Below are positions 45,248-53,773 of a DNA stretch of 64,000 nt, piece after piece. Positions within the stretch are counted from its first letter, which is position 1. Every line of letters begins with the position of its first letter. The notes under the pieces are model-generated. The model saw only the letters and a program-made list of their open reading frames with translations. It had not been told where the DNA came from and did no database searches. Made by a program: the position numbers and the translations under genes. The DNA comes from Pelagicoccus sp. SDUM812005 (GTDB taxonomy: Bacteria > Verrucomicrobiota > Verrucomicrobiia > Opitutales > Opitutaceae), in NCBI RefSeq assembly GCF_031127875.1, contig NZ_JARXIA010000001.1, positions 248,001-312,000 on the forward strand, read 5' to 3'.

Positions 45248-46536
45248 TGATCGAAGTCATCCTTATCCTCGTATCCGTTTTTACGGTACTGCTTTTCATG
45301 AACGTGCCGATCGCGGTGGCGATCGCCTTGGCCTCCATGCTGGCTATGCTGGCGGACGGGCATGATCCCAGTTTGATGGTCGCTTCCAAGATGGCCAACG
45401 GGATCGATAGTTTCGCCCTGCTGGCGATTCCCTTTTTCATTCTGTCCGGCCTCCTGATGGGGAAGGGGGGGATGGCCCGTCGGTTGATGGATTTCGCGGC
45501 GGCCTTGATGGGCCGTTTTCCCGGCGGTCTTGGTTATGTGAATACGTTTACCTGCATGCTGTTCGGATCCATCTCTGGATCGGCTGCAGCGGCGGTCACT
45601 TCGATCGGCGGCTTCATGCTGCCCGAGATGAAGCAGAAGGGCTACAACAACGAATTCAGCGTCGCGATCACGACCACGGCTGCGACCACTGGCCTGCTGA
45701 TCCCGCCGAGCAACATCATGATCGTCTACGCGGTAGCCTCCGGGTCCGTATCGATCGCGGCCATGTTCATGGCGGGCTTGCTGCCGGGGATCCTGGTCGG
45801 CCTGTTGCTGATGGTGGTTTGCTACATCGTGGCGACCAAGAACAAGCTGAAGGCCGGGGAGCGATCCAGCGTCGCTCAGATTCTAGTTTCCTGTAAGCGG
45901 GCGATCTTGAGCATGTTGCTGCTGGTGATCGTCATCGGCGGGATTTTGGGCGGAGTATTCACGGCTACGGAGGCTTCGGCGATCGCGGTTGCTTATTCCT
46001 TCCTGCTGTCGGTGGTCGTCTACCGGGAGGTGAAGCTGGCGGATTTGCCGGACATCTTGCTGCAGGCCGGCGTCACTACGGCGGTCATCATGCTCTTGAT
46101 CGGGGCGAGCGCGGGCATGTCTTGGATCATGACGATTGCTAACATTCCGCAAACGGTGTCGGCGGCCCTACTGGGCATTTCGGACAATCCCTTGATGATC
46201 ATGCTCATGATCAACCTGCTGTTGCTGTTCGTGGGAACGTTCATGGACATGACGCCGGCGGTGTTGATTTTCACGCCGATCTTCCTGCCCATCGCTCGCC
46301 AGCTCGGCATCGACGACGTGCAGTTTGGGATCATCATGATCGCGAACCTTTGCATCGGCCTTTGCACGCCGCCGGTGGGAACCTGCTTGTTCCTCGGCTG
46401 CGGCGTGGGCAAGACGACCATCGCGAAGGTGACGCCTTACATGATTCCCTTCTTCATCGCCATGTTCATCGGGCTAATGTTGATCACTTACGTGCCGCAG
46501 CTCTCTATGTGGTTGCCTAATCTTTTGGATCTATAG
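45247..46536 (+). CDS. dctM: TRAP transporter large membrane subunit (DctM family)
   Basis: 429 residues with about 12 helices. Family motifs are AIPFFILSGLLMGKGGMARRL, FGSISGSAAAAVTSIGGFMLPEM, TGLLIPPSNIMIVYAVASG, GVFTATEASAIAVAYSF and CIGLCTPPVGTCLF. A strong AAAGGAGG stands seven bases before the start, unusual in this window where most starts lack one. Ion-driven uptake of the bound solute. Confidence 0.95.
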   Translation: MIEVILILVSVFTVLLFMNVPIAVAIALASMLAMLADGHDPSLMVASKMANGIDSFALLAIPFFILSGLLMGKGGMARRLMDFAAALMGRFPGGLGYVNTFTCMLFGSISGSAAAAVTSIGGFMLPEMKQKGYNNEFSVAITTTAATTGLLIPPSNIMIVYAVASGSVSIAAMFMAGLLPGILVGLLLMVVCYIVATKNKLKAGERSSVAQILVSCKRAILSMLLLVIVIGGILGGVFTATEASAIAVAYSFLLSVVVYREVKLADLPDILLQAGVTTAVIMLLIGASAGMSWIMTIANIPQTVSAALLGISDNPLMIMLMINLLLLFVGTFMDMTPAVLIFTPIFLPIARQLGIDDVQFGIIMIANLCIGLCTPPVGTCLFLGCGVGKTTIAKVTPYMIPFFIAMFIGLMLITYVPQLSMWLPNLLDL

Positions 46537-46547
46537 TTTTTTCGAGA

Positions 46548-47591
46548 ATGCCTACTCCCAACGAGGAAGAAAACAACATCCGTTCCGTCGGCGACTTCGC
46601 CAAGTACCTCGGCCTGTCGCGCTGGACGGTGTCGCGCATTCTCAACGGGCATTCCGGGGTGCACGAGGACACGCGCGAGCGGGTCATGTCTGAGATGCAT
46701 CGCCTCGGCTTCCAGCCCAACATGATGGCTCGCAGCCTGAAGGGGGCGAAGACGGGCTTGATCGGGGTCTGCTTCCAGGAGATCGAGTCTCCCATCTTGG
46801 CCCGCAAGATTTCCTCCTTGCAGGAAAGCCTGCGCTCGCGGGGCTTGCGGGCGGTGATGGAGATCACTTCGGGCATTCCCGAGGCGGAGCGGGACATTAT
46901 CAACCATTTCTTTTCGCTCCGGGTGGACGGAGTCATCCTGATCGGTTCCGCCTTGTCGCAGGACGATCCCATCTTGGCGCGGCTCGCTCGCGAGTCGGTT
47001 CCAGTGGTGACGGTCGATTCCTTGCGGGACATTCCGCTGCCGCGGGTGGACTTGGACCGTTCCGCGGCGATGGGGCTGACCTTGCGTCACTTGCAGCAGC
47101 GGGGGCACGACAGCTTCGCCTTACTCGGCCTCGAGAGCGATCCCATCTATGGAGCGCGGCGTATCGACGGCTTGAAGGAGGCTGCCCAGAAGTCCGGCAT
47201 GGATTGGGAGAAGTCCTTCCTCTCGCTCAAGATCGAAGGCCGTCGGGTCTGGTCCTACGAGTACGGCTACGACCTGGCCCAAAGCCTATTGCAGCTCGAG
47301 TCGCCGCCGCGGGCCATCATCGCTCTGAACGACCGGGTGGCGATCGGCGCCATGAAGGCCATTCGCGAGTGGGGCTACGCGATTCCGACGGATTTCGCGG
47401 TGGTTGGATTCGACAACCTGGAGATTGGGCAATGGTGCGAGCCAACGCTAACAACTGTTGGCCAAAACGTGGCCGAAATCATCGAAAAGTCGGTGGGCTT
47501 GATCGAAAAGCTGATCGATAGCGGCAAGGCGCCGGAGGAAAACCCGGTCGTGATGGTCCAGCCGAAGCTGATCGTTAGGGCGTCCAGCTAG
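46548..47591 (+). CDS. LacI-family regulator of the uronate block
   Basis: 347 residues. The helix-turn-helix is canonical: SVGDFAKYLGLSRWTVSRILNGHSGVHEDTRERV. The sugar-binding domain starts at about residue 60 (GLIGVCFQEIESPILARK) and contains PRAIIALNDRVAIGAMKAIREWGYAIP and DFAVVGFDNLEI. It belongs to the common LacI branch and is unlike the two HFTTV-type regulators. It starts 11 bases after dctM, so it is probably in the TRAP operon. Candidate operators are the AACACG(T/A)G sites at 35744, 36026 and 47642. Confidence 0.92.
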   Translation: MPTPNEEENNIRSVGDFAKYLGLSRWTVSRILNGHSGVHEDTRERVMSEMHRLGFQPNMMARSLKGAKTGLIGVCFQEIESPILARKISSLQESLRSRGLRAVMEITSGIPEAERDIINHFFSLRVDGVILIGSALSQDDPILARLARESVPVVTVDSLRDIPLPRVDLDRSAAMGLTLRHLQQRGHDSFALLGLESDPIYGARRIDGLKEAAQKSGMDWEKSFLSLKIEGRRVWSYEYGYDLAQSLLQLESPPRAIIALNDRVAIGAMKAIREWGYAIPTDFAVVGFDNLEIGQWCEPTLTTVGQNVAEIIEKSVGLIEKLIDSGKAPEENPVVMVQPKLIVRASS

Positions 47592-47641
47592 GAAATTTTC
47601 TTGCAGAAACAGATTTAACGCAATAACTGATAATTATAAAC

Positions 47642-47653
47642 AAACACGAGTGA
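47642..47653. promoter_or_regulatory. AAACACGAGTGA site upstream of the uxaE-like gene
   Basis: Preceded by TAAACAA, in an AT-rich stretch. It lies 50 bases after the LacI stop and 94 bases before the uxaE-like start. It shares AAACACG with the sites before the 36-kb TonB receptor. Confidence 0.4.
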
Positions 47654-47746
47654 GATTTGGTTTGATCTTAGAGTCGAAGCTCATTCTTTAGGAGGCGACA
47701 AGTGGCAGGGGGGCGATGAATTCGCCTTTGCTCCACCGACAATACG

Positions 47747-49627
47747 ATGAAACCTATCAATGACTTTCTTCTCCGGAACGAGCTGCGCTTGGCGGACAAC
47801 CCCTGCGTGAGCCCCGACTTCTGTCTCGACTGGGACGCCCTGGCGGCGGCGATTTCCTCCGGCGAATCGCTGGTCGAGCACAGCAAGAGCCACTTTTCCA
47901 CCGCCCAAGGCGAATGGACGCTGGTGGAGTCGGCGACGGGAGACCATGCGTGGAAGCTGCACGCGGACAGCGACGGCGATTGCGGCCTGGAGCCGAAGGT
48001 GGCGCACGAGGGGGCGATCTATTTCCCTGCGAGTTTCGAGAACCTGATCCGCATCAAGAACCTCGCTCAGGAGCATGACGAGGATTGTACGATTTTCCCG
48101 ACCGCCCGTGGCTCGATCTCGCGCAGCACCTTGGGGATCGGTGCTCGCTTCACGACCTTGCATTGGCCCGGCGTCGACTGGGCCATGGCTAATCTAGGCA
48201 TTGGCGTAACGGCCAACCAGAACTCCATTCCCCGCGAGCTCGTTTTCGACGTGGACGCGATGCTGGCCGATACGCTGGACACGGTTCCTTTTCCCTTCAT
48301 CGGAGCCAATGTTCCGGAAGGGCATCAGGGGCAGTCGGTGGAAGGCATGAGCCATGGCTGCGTGATGGCGAAGCTTAAGACAGGTTTCCATGGGAATGGC
48401 TTGCCTTGGAGTTTCAATGCCGACCACCAGCCGATCGGCGGCAAGTTTGACGTGCGGGAAGACCGTTTGGTCGAGGGCTGCCTCTTCGCTTCCTACATCA
48501 CTTTCGACCTTTCGCCCGAGCTGGCGATCACGGAGGTTCCGGAAGGCTTTGAGGAAAAGAAGGTTTATGTGGAAGCGAATATCGACGCCGCTTTGGTGGA
48601 GACCGTTGCCAAGCGTGTCGCGGACTGCGGACTGACGGTAGACGAAGGCGAACTGTATTCGCTGCTCTGTTACGTCTGGCCGTCGATGTTGAAGATGAAG
48701 ACGCGCGACGAAAAGTACGCAGCGGCCCGCGCGGCGGCGTTCACCACGCAAGTCGGCCGCGAATACCTGCGCGAGCTCTCCATCGACGAGCTGCCCGGCT
48801 TGACCACTCCGGAAACGACGGCGGTCATGCTGTCGCTTTGCGAGGCGATGGGCATGCCGGTCAATTTCGTGGCGCCGGCCTTCGGTTTCCAGAAGAACAT
48901 GCCGTATCCAGATAATGGTAAGCTCCGCGAGCTCATCGAGCGGCAGTGGCAGGTGTGCAAGGAATTTGGCGTGAGTATCGGCTTCCACTCCGGCTCCGGA
49001 AAGTCCTCCGAAAACTACCAGGTGATGGGGGAGGTGACCGGCGGCAATCTCGAGATCAAGACCAGCGGTCGCTATACCTACGAGATGGGCGTGGCCCTCT
49101 CGAGCTCGCAAGACGAGGGCGACCAAGCCCTTTGGCGGGACTGGTACCAGTTCACGGTAGACCTTGCGGTTTCGGGCGCCTTTAGCGATTCCGAGTCGGA
49201 ACGTTCCATGGCTCGGGAATTCATTCGGGCGACCTTGAGCTTCGAAAAGCTCGATACGGATGTATTCGCTTCCCCGGAAGACTGTCGCGCGGCATTGGAA
49301 GGGCTGACGCCGCACGCGGATCATATGCACTGGTTTGAATACAATTTCCTCTACGTCCTCGCTGCCAACGGCAGCGCCGAGAAGAGCGCCTTGGGCGACC
49401 ACTCGCCAGCCGGCTACAAGCAGCGGGCCCGTTTCTACTCGATCAGCGCGGAAGGTCGTCTGGCCTTCGCCCGCCGCGTGGCGTTGTATATCATTGGCCT
49501 GGCCAAGGACACCGGATTGGTGAGCGAGGAAACCTACAGTGAGGCAAACGAGCGCCTTGCCTCATACACGAATTTCGATTCCTTCGTCTCTGACATCGAG
49601 AATGTCGCAGGCGTCTCGAAGCGCTAA
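47747..49627 (+). CDS. Tagaturonate epimerase-like protein (UxaE family)
   Basis: 626 residues, longer than the ~480-residue Thermotoga UxaE. It shares the latter's signature regions: a TIFPTARGSISRSTLGIGAR stretch near residue 115, GVSIGFHSGSGKSSENYQVM, the following TGGNLEIKTSGRYTYEMGVAL, and a C-terminal NFLYVLAANGSAEKS that resembles the conserved 'THVTYGSVL' region. UxaE interconverts D-tagaturonate and D-fructuronate and so joins the galacturonate and glucuronate branches. I infer that role from this similarity plus the neighbouring uxaC, LacI, SDR and KDG kinase genes; the relationship is remote. The extra ~140 residues are unassigned. Confidence 0.62.
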   Translation: MKPINDFLLRNELRLADNPCVSPDFCLDWDALAAAISSGESLVEHSKSHFSTAQGEWTLVESATGDHAWKLHADSDGDCGLEPKVAHEGAIYFPASFENLIRIKNLAQEHDEDCTIFPTARGSISRSTLGIGARFTTLHWPGVDWAMANLGIGVTANQNSIPRELVFDVDAMLADTLDTVPFPFIGANVPEGHQGQSVEGMSHGCVMAKLKTGFHGNGLPWSFNADHQPIGGKFDVREDRLVEGCLFASYITFDLSPELAITEVPEGFEEKKVYVEANIDAALVETVAKRVADCGLTVDEGELYSLLCYVWPSMLKMKTRDEKYAAARAAAFTTQVGREYLRELSIDELPGLTTPETTAVMLSLCEAMGMPVNFVAPAFGFQKNMPYPDNGKLRELIERQWQVCKEFGVSIGFHSGSGKSSENYQVMGEVTGGNLEIKTSGRYTYEMGVALSSSQDEGDQALWRDWYQFTVDLAVSGAFSDSESERSMAREFIRATLSFEKLDTDVFASPEDCRAALEGLTPHADHMHWFEYNFLYVLAANGSAEKSALGDHSPAGYKQRARFYSISAEGRLAFARRVALYIIGLAKDTGLVSEETYSEANERLASYTNFDSFVSDIENVAGVSKR

Positions 49628-49673
49628 CGCTAACGATCGATCTCCCCCCAACCATTCTTATTATTATCCGATC

Positions 49674-50657
49674 ATGACACGTATCCTTCTTACAACTACA
49701 TCCTTTCAGGATATTCCAGGTCCGCATCACAAGATGCTCGAGGATTCCCGATTCGAAATCATCCGTGAACGCGGACCTCTCAGCGAAGCTCGCATGCTCG
49801 AGTTGGTGGGAGATATCGACGGCATGATTTGCGGCGACGACGCGATCACCGCTGCGGTAATCGACAAGGCCCGTCCGCGTTTGAAGATCATTTCCAAGTA
49901 CGGCATCGGCTTGGACAAGATCGACGTTGCCCATACCGAAAAGGTTGGCCTGCCGCTGACCTTTTGCCCGGGCGTAAACCACACGACGGTGGCCGAGCAC
50001 ACCTTCGCTTTGATGCTCTCCTTGTTCCGTCATCTGGTCGAGGAGGCCAATTATACCCGTAGCGGAAACTGGAAGCGTCTTTCCGGCCACGAGATCATGG
50101 GCAAGACCATCGGCATCGTAGGTCTCGGTCGCATCGGCCGCGAGGTGGCGATCCGAGCCAAGGCCTTTGGCCTGCGGGTGATCGGCTACGATATCTACTG
50201 GCCCGAAGAGTTCGCCCAGGAGCAGGGGATCGAGCGTTTCGACAGCATTGCGGACGTCTTCAAGGAGGCGGAAATCCTCAGCCTGCACACCAACCTTTCT
50301 CCTGAAACGGAAAACATGGTTTGCGCGGAAAGCATCGCGACCATGAAGAAGGGCGTCGTCATCATCAACTGCGCCCGCGGCGAGTTGGTAAACTCTCCCG
50401 ACATGGCGGCTGCTCTGGAGTCTGGCCAGGTAGGCGGATACGGGGCGGATGTATTGGAAGTCGAGCCCCCGCCGGCGGACCACGTTTTGCTGAAGGCGCC
50501 GAATTGCGTGATCACTCCGCACATCGGTTCCCGTACGCACGAGTCGGTCCAGCGCCAGGCTGGCATGGCCACTCGCAACTTGCTCAACTTCTTCAACAAC
50601 ATGCCGGCGGAAGCCCAAGCCAACAAGGCGCCTTGGCCGCCCAAGGGCCGCCGCTAG
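49674..50657 (+). CDS. D-isomer-specific 2-hydroxyacid dehydrogenase (phosphoglycerate dehydrogenase-like)
   Basis: 327 residues. The Rossmann site is GKTIGIVGLGRIGREVAIRA, and the catalytic set is R in INCARGELVN, E in LEVEPP and H in TPHIGSRTHE. Substrate not readable; enzymes in this branch reduce or oxidise 2-hydroxyacids (glycerate, phosphoglycerate and others). In this block it may act on a uronate-derived keto-acid, but that is inference. The start is the ATG at 49674; the upstream frame runs through the uxaE-like gene. It starts 47 bases after uxaE, apparently within the same transcript. Confidence 0.88.
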   Translation: MTRILLTTTSFQDIPGPHHKMLEDSRFEIIRERGPLSEARMLELVGDIDGMICGDDAITAAVIDKARPRLKIISKYGIGLDKIDVAHTEKVGLPLTFCPGVNHTTVAEHTFALMLSLFRHLVEEANYTRSGNWKRLSGHEIMGKTIGIVGLGRIGREVAIRAKAFGLRVIGYDIYWPEEFAQEQGIERFDSIADVFKEAEILSLHTNLSPETENMVCAESIATMKKGVVIINCARGELVNSPDMAAALESGQVGGYGADVLEVEPPPADHVLLKAPNCVITPHIGSRTHESVQRQAGMATRNLLNFFNNMPAEAQANKAPWPPKGRR

Positions 50658-50690
50658 TCGCCTGCGAATCAGCTTTTATCAACTCCCCCT

Positions 50691-51788
50691 ATGAGCGAAC
50701 TATTTAAAGTCGTACCCGAGGCGACCCATAACGCCCTCGTCGAAGCCGCGTACAAGCATCGCGGATACAACCAGGAAGAGGCAGCCTACGCGGCCAAGTT
50801 CTCCGCCTACGCATCGACGCACGGCATCCGCACGCACAACGCCTTGAAGGCCTTGCACCTGGACCATCTTTTCGGATCCGGTTCCCAGGGCTGCGTGCCG
50901 GACGCGAAGATCGAAAAGTTGGATACGCGTTTCGAGGCGAGCCAGACTTGGAACGCGAACCGCAAGCTCGGCCAGGCAACTGCCTACGAGGCTTTGGAAA
51001 CTTGTATCGAGCTCGCCGACAAGTACGGTATCGGCCAAGTTTCCGTGGACAACGCCTTCCACTACCTCTGGGGCGGTGGATACGTGATGGAAGCGGCCAA
51101 GCGCGGCTACATTGCCTACACGAATTGCACGGCGGCCCTTGCGGAGGTGGTTCCCTTCATGGGTAAGTACCCGACGCTTGGCACCAACCCGCACAGCTGG
51201 GGCTTCCCGACGACCGATGCGGTCGGTTTCCCGATCGTGATCGACTGGGCCACTTCCGTTATCGCCATGGGCCGCGTGCAGCAGATCGCTCGCGAAGGCG
51301 GCACCTTGCCCCCCAACGCGGCGGTCGACAAGGACGGCAATCCGACGACCGACCCGAAGACGGCGGCAGCCCTTATTCCTTTCGGGGCCCACAAGGGATA
51401 CGGCTTGAGCCTTATCAACGAAATCGTGGGCGGCTTCATCGGCGGTTCCTTGCCGACGGTTCGCAACCGCTCCTGGGAAATCGAGGACGAGAAGCACACC
51501 GCCTGCTTCTATTTCCAGGTCATCCATCCGGATGCCATGAGCGCTGGGGCGTTCGCCAAGGGCCGCAACCAGGCGGCCAACGTGAAGGCGGTTATCGACG
51601 ACATTCTGGGCCACGGAAACGAAAATTGTCTGCTCCCCGGACAAATCGAAGCCGGCGCCGCTGCGAAGACGGAAGCGAACGGTGGTTTGCTGTTCTCAAT
51701 CGCCGAAATTGAGGCGTTTAATGAACTTGCTGTTGAGTGCGGGCTTGAACCTTGGGATCCTGAAAGCTTTCAGACCGCTAAGTCTTAA
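50691..51788 (+). CDS. Malate/L-lactate dehydrogenase (Ldh2) family oxidoreductase
   Basis: 365 residues of the YbiC/YiaK/ComC fold. Landmarks are the N-terminal ASTHGIRTHN with active-site histidine, SVDNAFHYLWGGGYVMEAA, NCTAALAEVVPFMGKYPTLGTNP, IDWATSVIAMGRV and GAHKGYGLSLINEIVGGFIGG. Family members reduce keto-acids such as 2,3-diketo-L-gulonate, malate or ureidoglycolate derivatives with NAD(P)H. Likely a uronate side-step or keto-acid recycling; substrate unknown. Follows the 2-hydroxyacid dehydrogenase after 33 bases with a pyrimidine-rich, Shine-Dalgarno-less leader. Confidence 0.88.
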   Translation: MSELFKVVPEATHNALVEAAYKHRGYNQEEAAYAAKFSAYASTHGIRTHNALKALHLDHLFGSGSQGCVPDAKIEKLDTRFEASQTWNANRKLGQATAYEALETCIELADKYGIGQVSVDNAFHYLWGGGYVMEAAKRGYIAYTNCTAALAEVVPFMGKYPTLGTNPHSWGFPTTDAVGFPIVIDWATSVIAMGRVQQIAREGGTLPPNAAVDKDGNPTTDPKTAAALIPFGAHKGYGLSLINEIVGGFIGGSLPTVRNRSWEIEDEKHTACFYFQVIHPDAMSAGAFAKGRNQAANVKAVIDDILGHGNENCLLPGQIEAGAAAKTEANGGLLFSIAEIEAFNELAVECGLEPWDPESFQTAKS

Positions 51789-51806
51789 CCTCTTTAGAAA
51801 CTAAAA

Positions 51807-52904
51807 ATGAGTATCGAAATCAAATCCGCTGATTCTTGCAAATATGACATCGTTTCCCTCGGCGAAGTCATGCTCCGTCTCGACCCGGGCGAAGGCCGCG
51901 TGCGCACCGCTCGCAGCTTCCGTGCTTGGGAAGGTGGAGGTGAGTACAATGTCGCTCGTGGCATGCGCAAGTGCTTCGGCCTACGCGCTGGCGTGGTGAC
52001 GGCGTTTGCCGACAACGAAGTCGGTCACTTGATCGAAGACTTCATCATGCAAGGGGGCGTCGATACGTCCTGGATCCAGTGGAAGCCTTACGACGGCCTG
52101 GGTCGCGAAGTGCGCAATGGACTCAACTTCACGGAACGCGGTTTCGGTATCCGCGGCGCGGTAGGCGTACCCGACCGTGGATTGACGGCTGCGAGCCAGA
52201 TGAAGGTCGGCGACGTCGACTGGGAAAAGCTATTCGGCGAGGACGGCGTACGTTGGTTCCACACCGGCGGCATTTTCGCAGCTCTTTCCGACACGACTCC
52301 TGAGTTCGTGATCGAGGCGGTCAAGGCTGCCAAGAAGCACGGCACCATCGTTTCCTACGACTTGAACTACCGTCCTTCGCTCTGGAAGAGCATCGGCGGC
52401 CACGCCAAGTGCCAGGAAGTGAATCGCGAAATCGCCAAGTACGTGGACGTGATGATCGGCAACGAAGAAGACTTCACCGCTTGCCTCGGCTTCGAGGTGG
52501 AAGGCGTGGACGAAAACATCTCCAAGATCGAAATCGGCGCCTTCAAGTCGATGATCGAGCGTGCCGTTTCCGAGTTCCCGAACTTCCAGGCCACGGCGAC
52601 CACGCTGCGCGCGGTCAAGACGGCTACCGTTAACGACTGGGGCGCGATCTGCTGGCACGCGGGCGAGTTCCACGAGTCCAAGCAGTACCCAGAGCTCGAG
52701 ATCATGGACCGAGTCGGCGGCGGCGACAGCTTCGCTTCCGGTTTGATCTATGGTTTCCTCACCACGGGCGATCCTGCCAAGGCGGTCAACTACGGCGCGG
52801 CTCACGGCGCGCTTGCGATGACGACTCCAGGCGACACTTCCATGGTGACCGTCAAGGAAGTCGAAAAGGTCATGGGCGGCGGCGGCGCGCGCGTCGTTCG
52901 CTAA
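51807..52904 (+). CDS. kdgK: PfkB-family sugar kinase, probable 2-keto-3-deoxygluconate kinase
   Basis: 365 residues, rather long for KDG kinase (about 310–340). It has the PfkB fold with [36 protein letters not shown] near the start and the ATP-binding/catalytic [18 protein letters not shown] (GAGD-type aspartate). [13 protein letters not shown] and [13 protein letters not shown] are typical of KdgK. It phosphorylates KDG to KDPG, the step that joins the uronate pathway to central metabolism. Other PfkB sugar kinases cannot be excluded; the surrounding uxaC, uxaE and SDR genes favour KdgK. A hairpin terminator follows. Confidence 0.78.
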   Translation: MSIEIKSADSCKYDIVSLGEVMLRLDPGEGRVRTARSFRAWEGGGEYNVARGMRKCFGLRAGVVTAFADNEVGHLIEDFIMQGGVDTSWIQWKPYDGLGREVRNGLNFTERGFGIRGAVGVPDRGLTAASQMKVGDVDWEKLFGEDGVRWFHTGGIFAALSDTTPEFVIEAVKAAKKHGTIVSYDLNYRPSLWKSIGGHAKCQEVNREIAKYVDVMIGNEEDFTACLGFEVEGVDENISKIEIGAFKSMIERAVSEFPNFQATATTLRAVKTATVNDWGAICWHAGEFHESKQYPELEIMDRVGGGDSFASGLIYGFLTTGDPAKAVNYGAAHGALAMTTPGDTSMVTVKEVEKVMGGGGARVVR

Positions 52905-52922
52905 CGTATAACATATTTGAAT

Positions 52923-52951
52923 ACGCGGGGCGGATTCGCCCCGCGTTCTAT
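52923..52951 (+). terminator. Hairpin terminator between kdgK and the SDR gene
   Basis: ACGCGGGGCG and CGCCCCGCGT pair perfectly around GATT, followed by TCTATTTTT. Within the uronate block it may reduce, not abolish, transcription into the next genes. Confidence 0.8.
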
Positions 52952-52960
52952 TTTTCCCTT

Positions 52961-53743
52961 ATGAGCAGTTTTCTAGAATCCCTTTTCAATTTGAACGGTA
53001 AGGTCGCGGTCGTTATCGGCGGCACGGGCGAGCTTTGCGGAGCGATGGCGGAAGGCCTCGCTAAAGCGGGCACGACGACGGTATTGGTTGGCCGCAGCCG
53101 CGAGAAGGCCGAGGCCCGGATCGCCAAGATCGAAGCCGCTGGCGGCTCCGCGTACTTCGAGACGGCGGACCTCGCGTGCAAGCAGTCCATCTCCGATATG
53201 TTGGCTCGCGTCGTGGAAAAGTCCGGCGCGGTGGATATTCTGGTAAACGGTGCCGGAGCGAACTCTCCGACTCCCTTCCTCGAGATTCCAGAAGACGAGT
53301 ACGACCGCCTTTTCGAGATCAACACCAAGGCGGTCTTCCTCGCTTGCCAAGTGTTCGGCAAGTACTTCCTCGATCGAGGGCAGGGCGGCTCGATCATCAA
53401 CGTCGGCTCCATGTCCGGCTTGATCCCGCTTTCTCGCGTGTTCACCTACTCGGCGACCAAGGCGGCGGTTCATAACCTTTCCAAGAATCTCGCTCGCGAA
53501 TGGGCGCCGCAGAAGATCCGCGTCAATACCATCGTTCCCGGATTCTTCCCGGCGGAGCAAAACAAGAAGGTGCTCACCGAAGAGCGCGTCGCCCAGATCA
53601 TGGGCCATACGCCGATGAAGCGTTTCGGCGAGGCCAAGGAGTTGGTCGGAGCGACTCTCCTGCTGGCGTCCGACACGGCGGGTTCATTTGTAACAGGGAC
53701 CGAGATTGTGGTCGATGGCGGCTATGCTGCTATGACGATCTAG
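52961..53743 (+). CDS. SDR-family oxidoreductase (fructuronate/mannonate or KduD-like)
   Basis: 260 residues, classical short-chain dehydrogenase. It has the cofactor site [24 protein letters not shown], the catalytic S150, Y163 and K167 (YSATKAAV), and [18 protein letters not shown] proteins in uronate clusters act as D-mannonate oxidoreductase or 2-dehydro-3-deoxy-D-gluconate dehydrogenase (KduD). Context with uxaC and the uxaE-like epimerase favours fructuronate to mannonate, but KduD cannot be excluded. It starts right after a TTTTTCCCTT stretch with no Shine-Dalgarno. Confidence 0.85.
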   Translation: MSSFLESLFNLNGKVAVVIGGTGELCGAMAEGLAKAGTTTVLVGRSREKAEARIAKIEAAGGSAYFETADLACKQSISDMLARVVEKSGAVDILVNGAGANSPTPFLEIPEDEYDRLFEINTKAVFLACQVFGKYFLDRGQGGSIINVGSMSGLIPLSRVFTYSATKAAVHNLSKNLAREWAPQKIRVNTIVPGFFPAEQNKKVLTEERVAQIMGHTPMKRFGEAKELVGATLLLASDTAGSFVTGTEIVVDGGYAAMTI

Positions 53744-53773
53744 GTCGCTAACCCCTGTTTTCCCCTCTCTCCT

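Noticed and set aside
49539-49673. Upstream extension of the 2-hydroxyacid dehydrogenase
   Set aside because: Overlaps the uxaE-like gene and has no family similarity before MTRILLTT.
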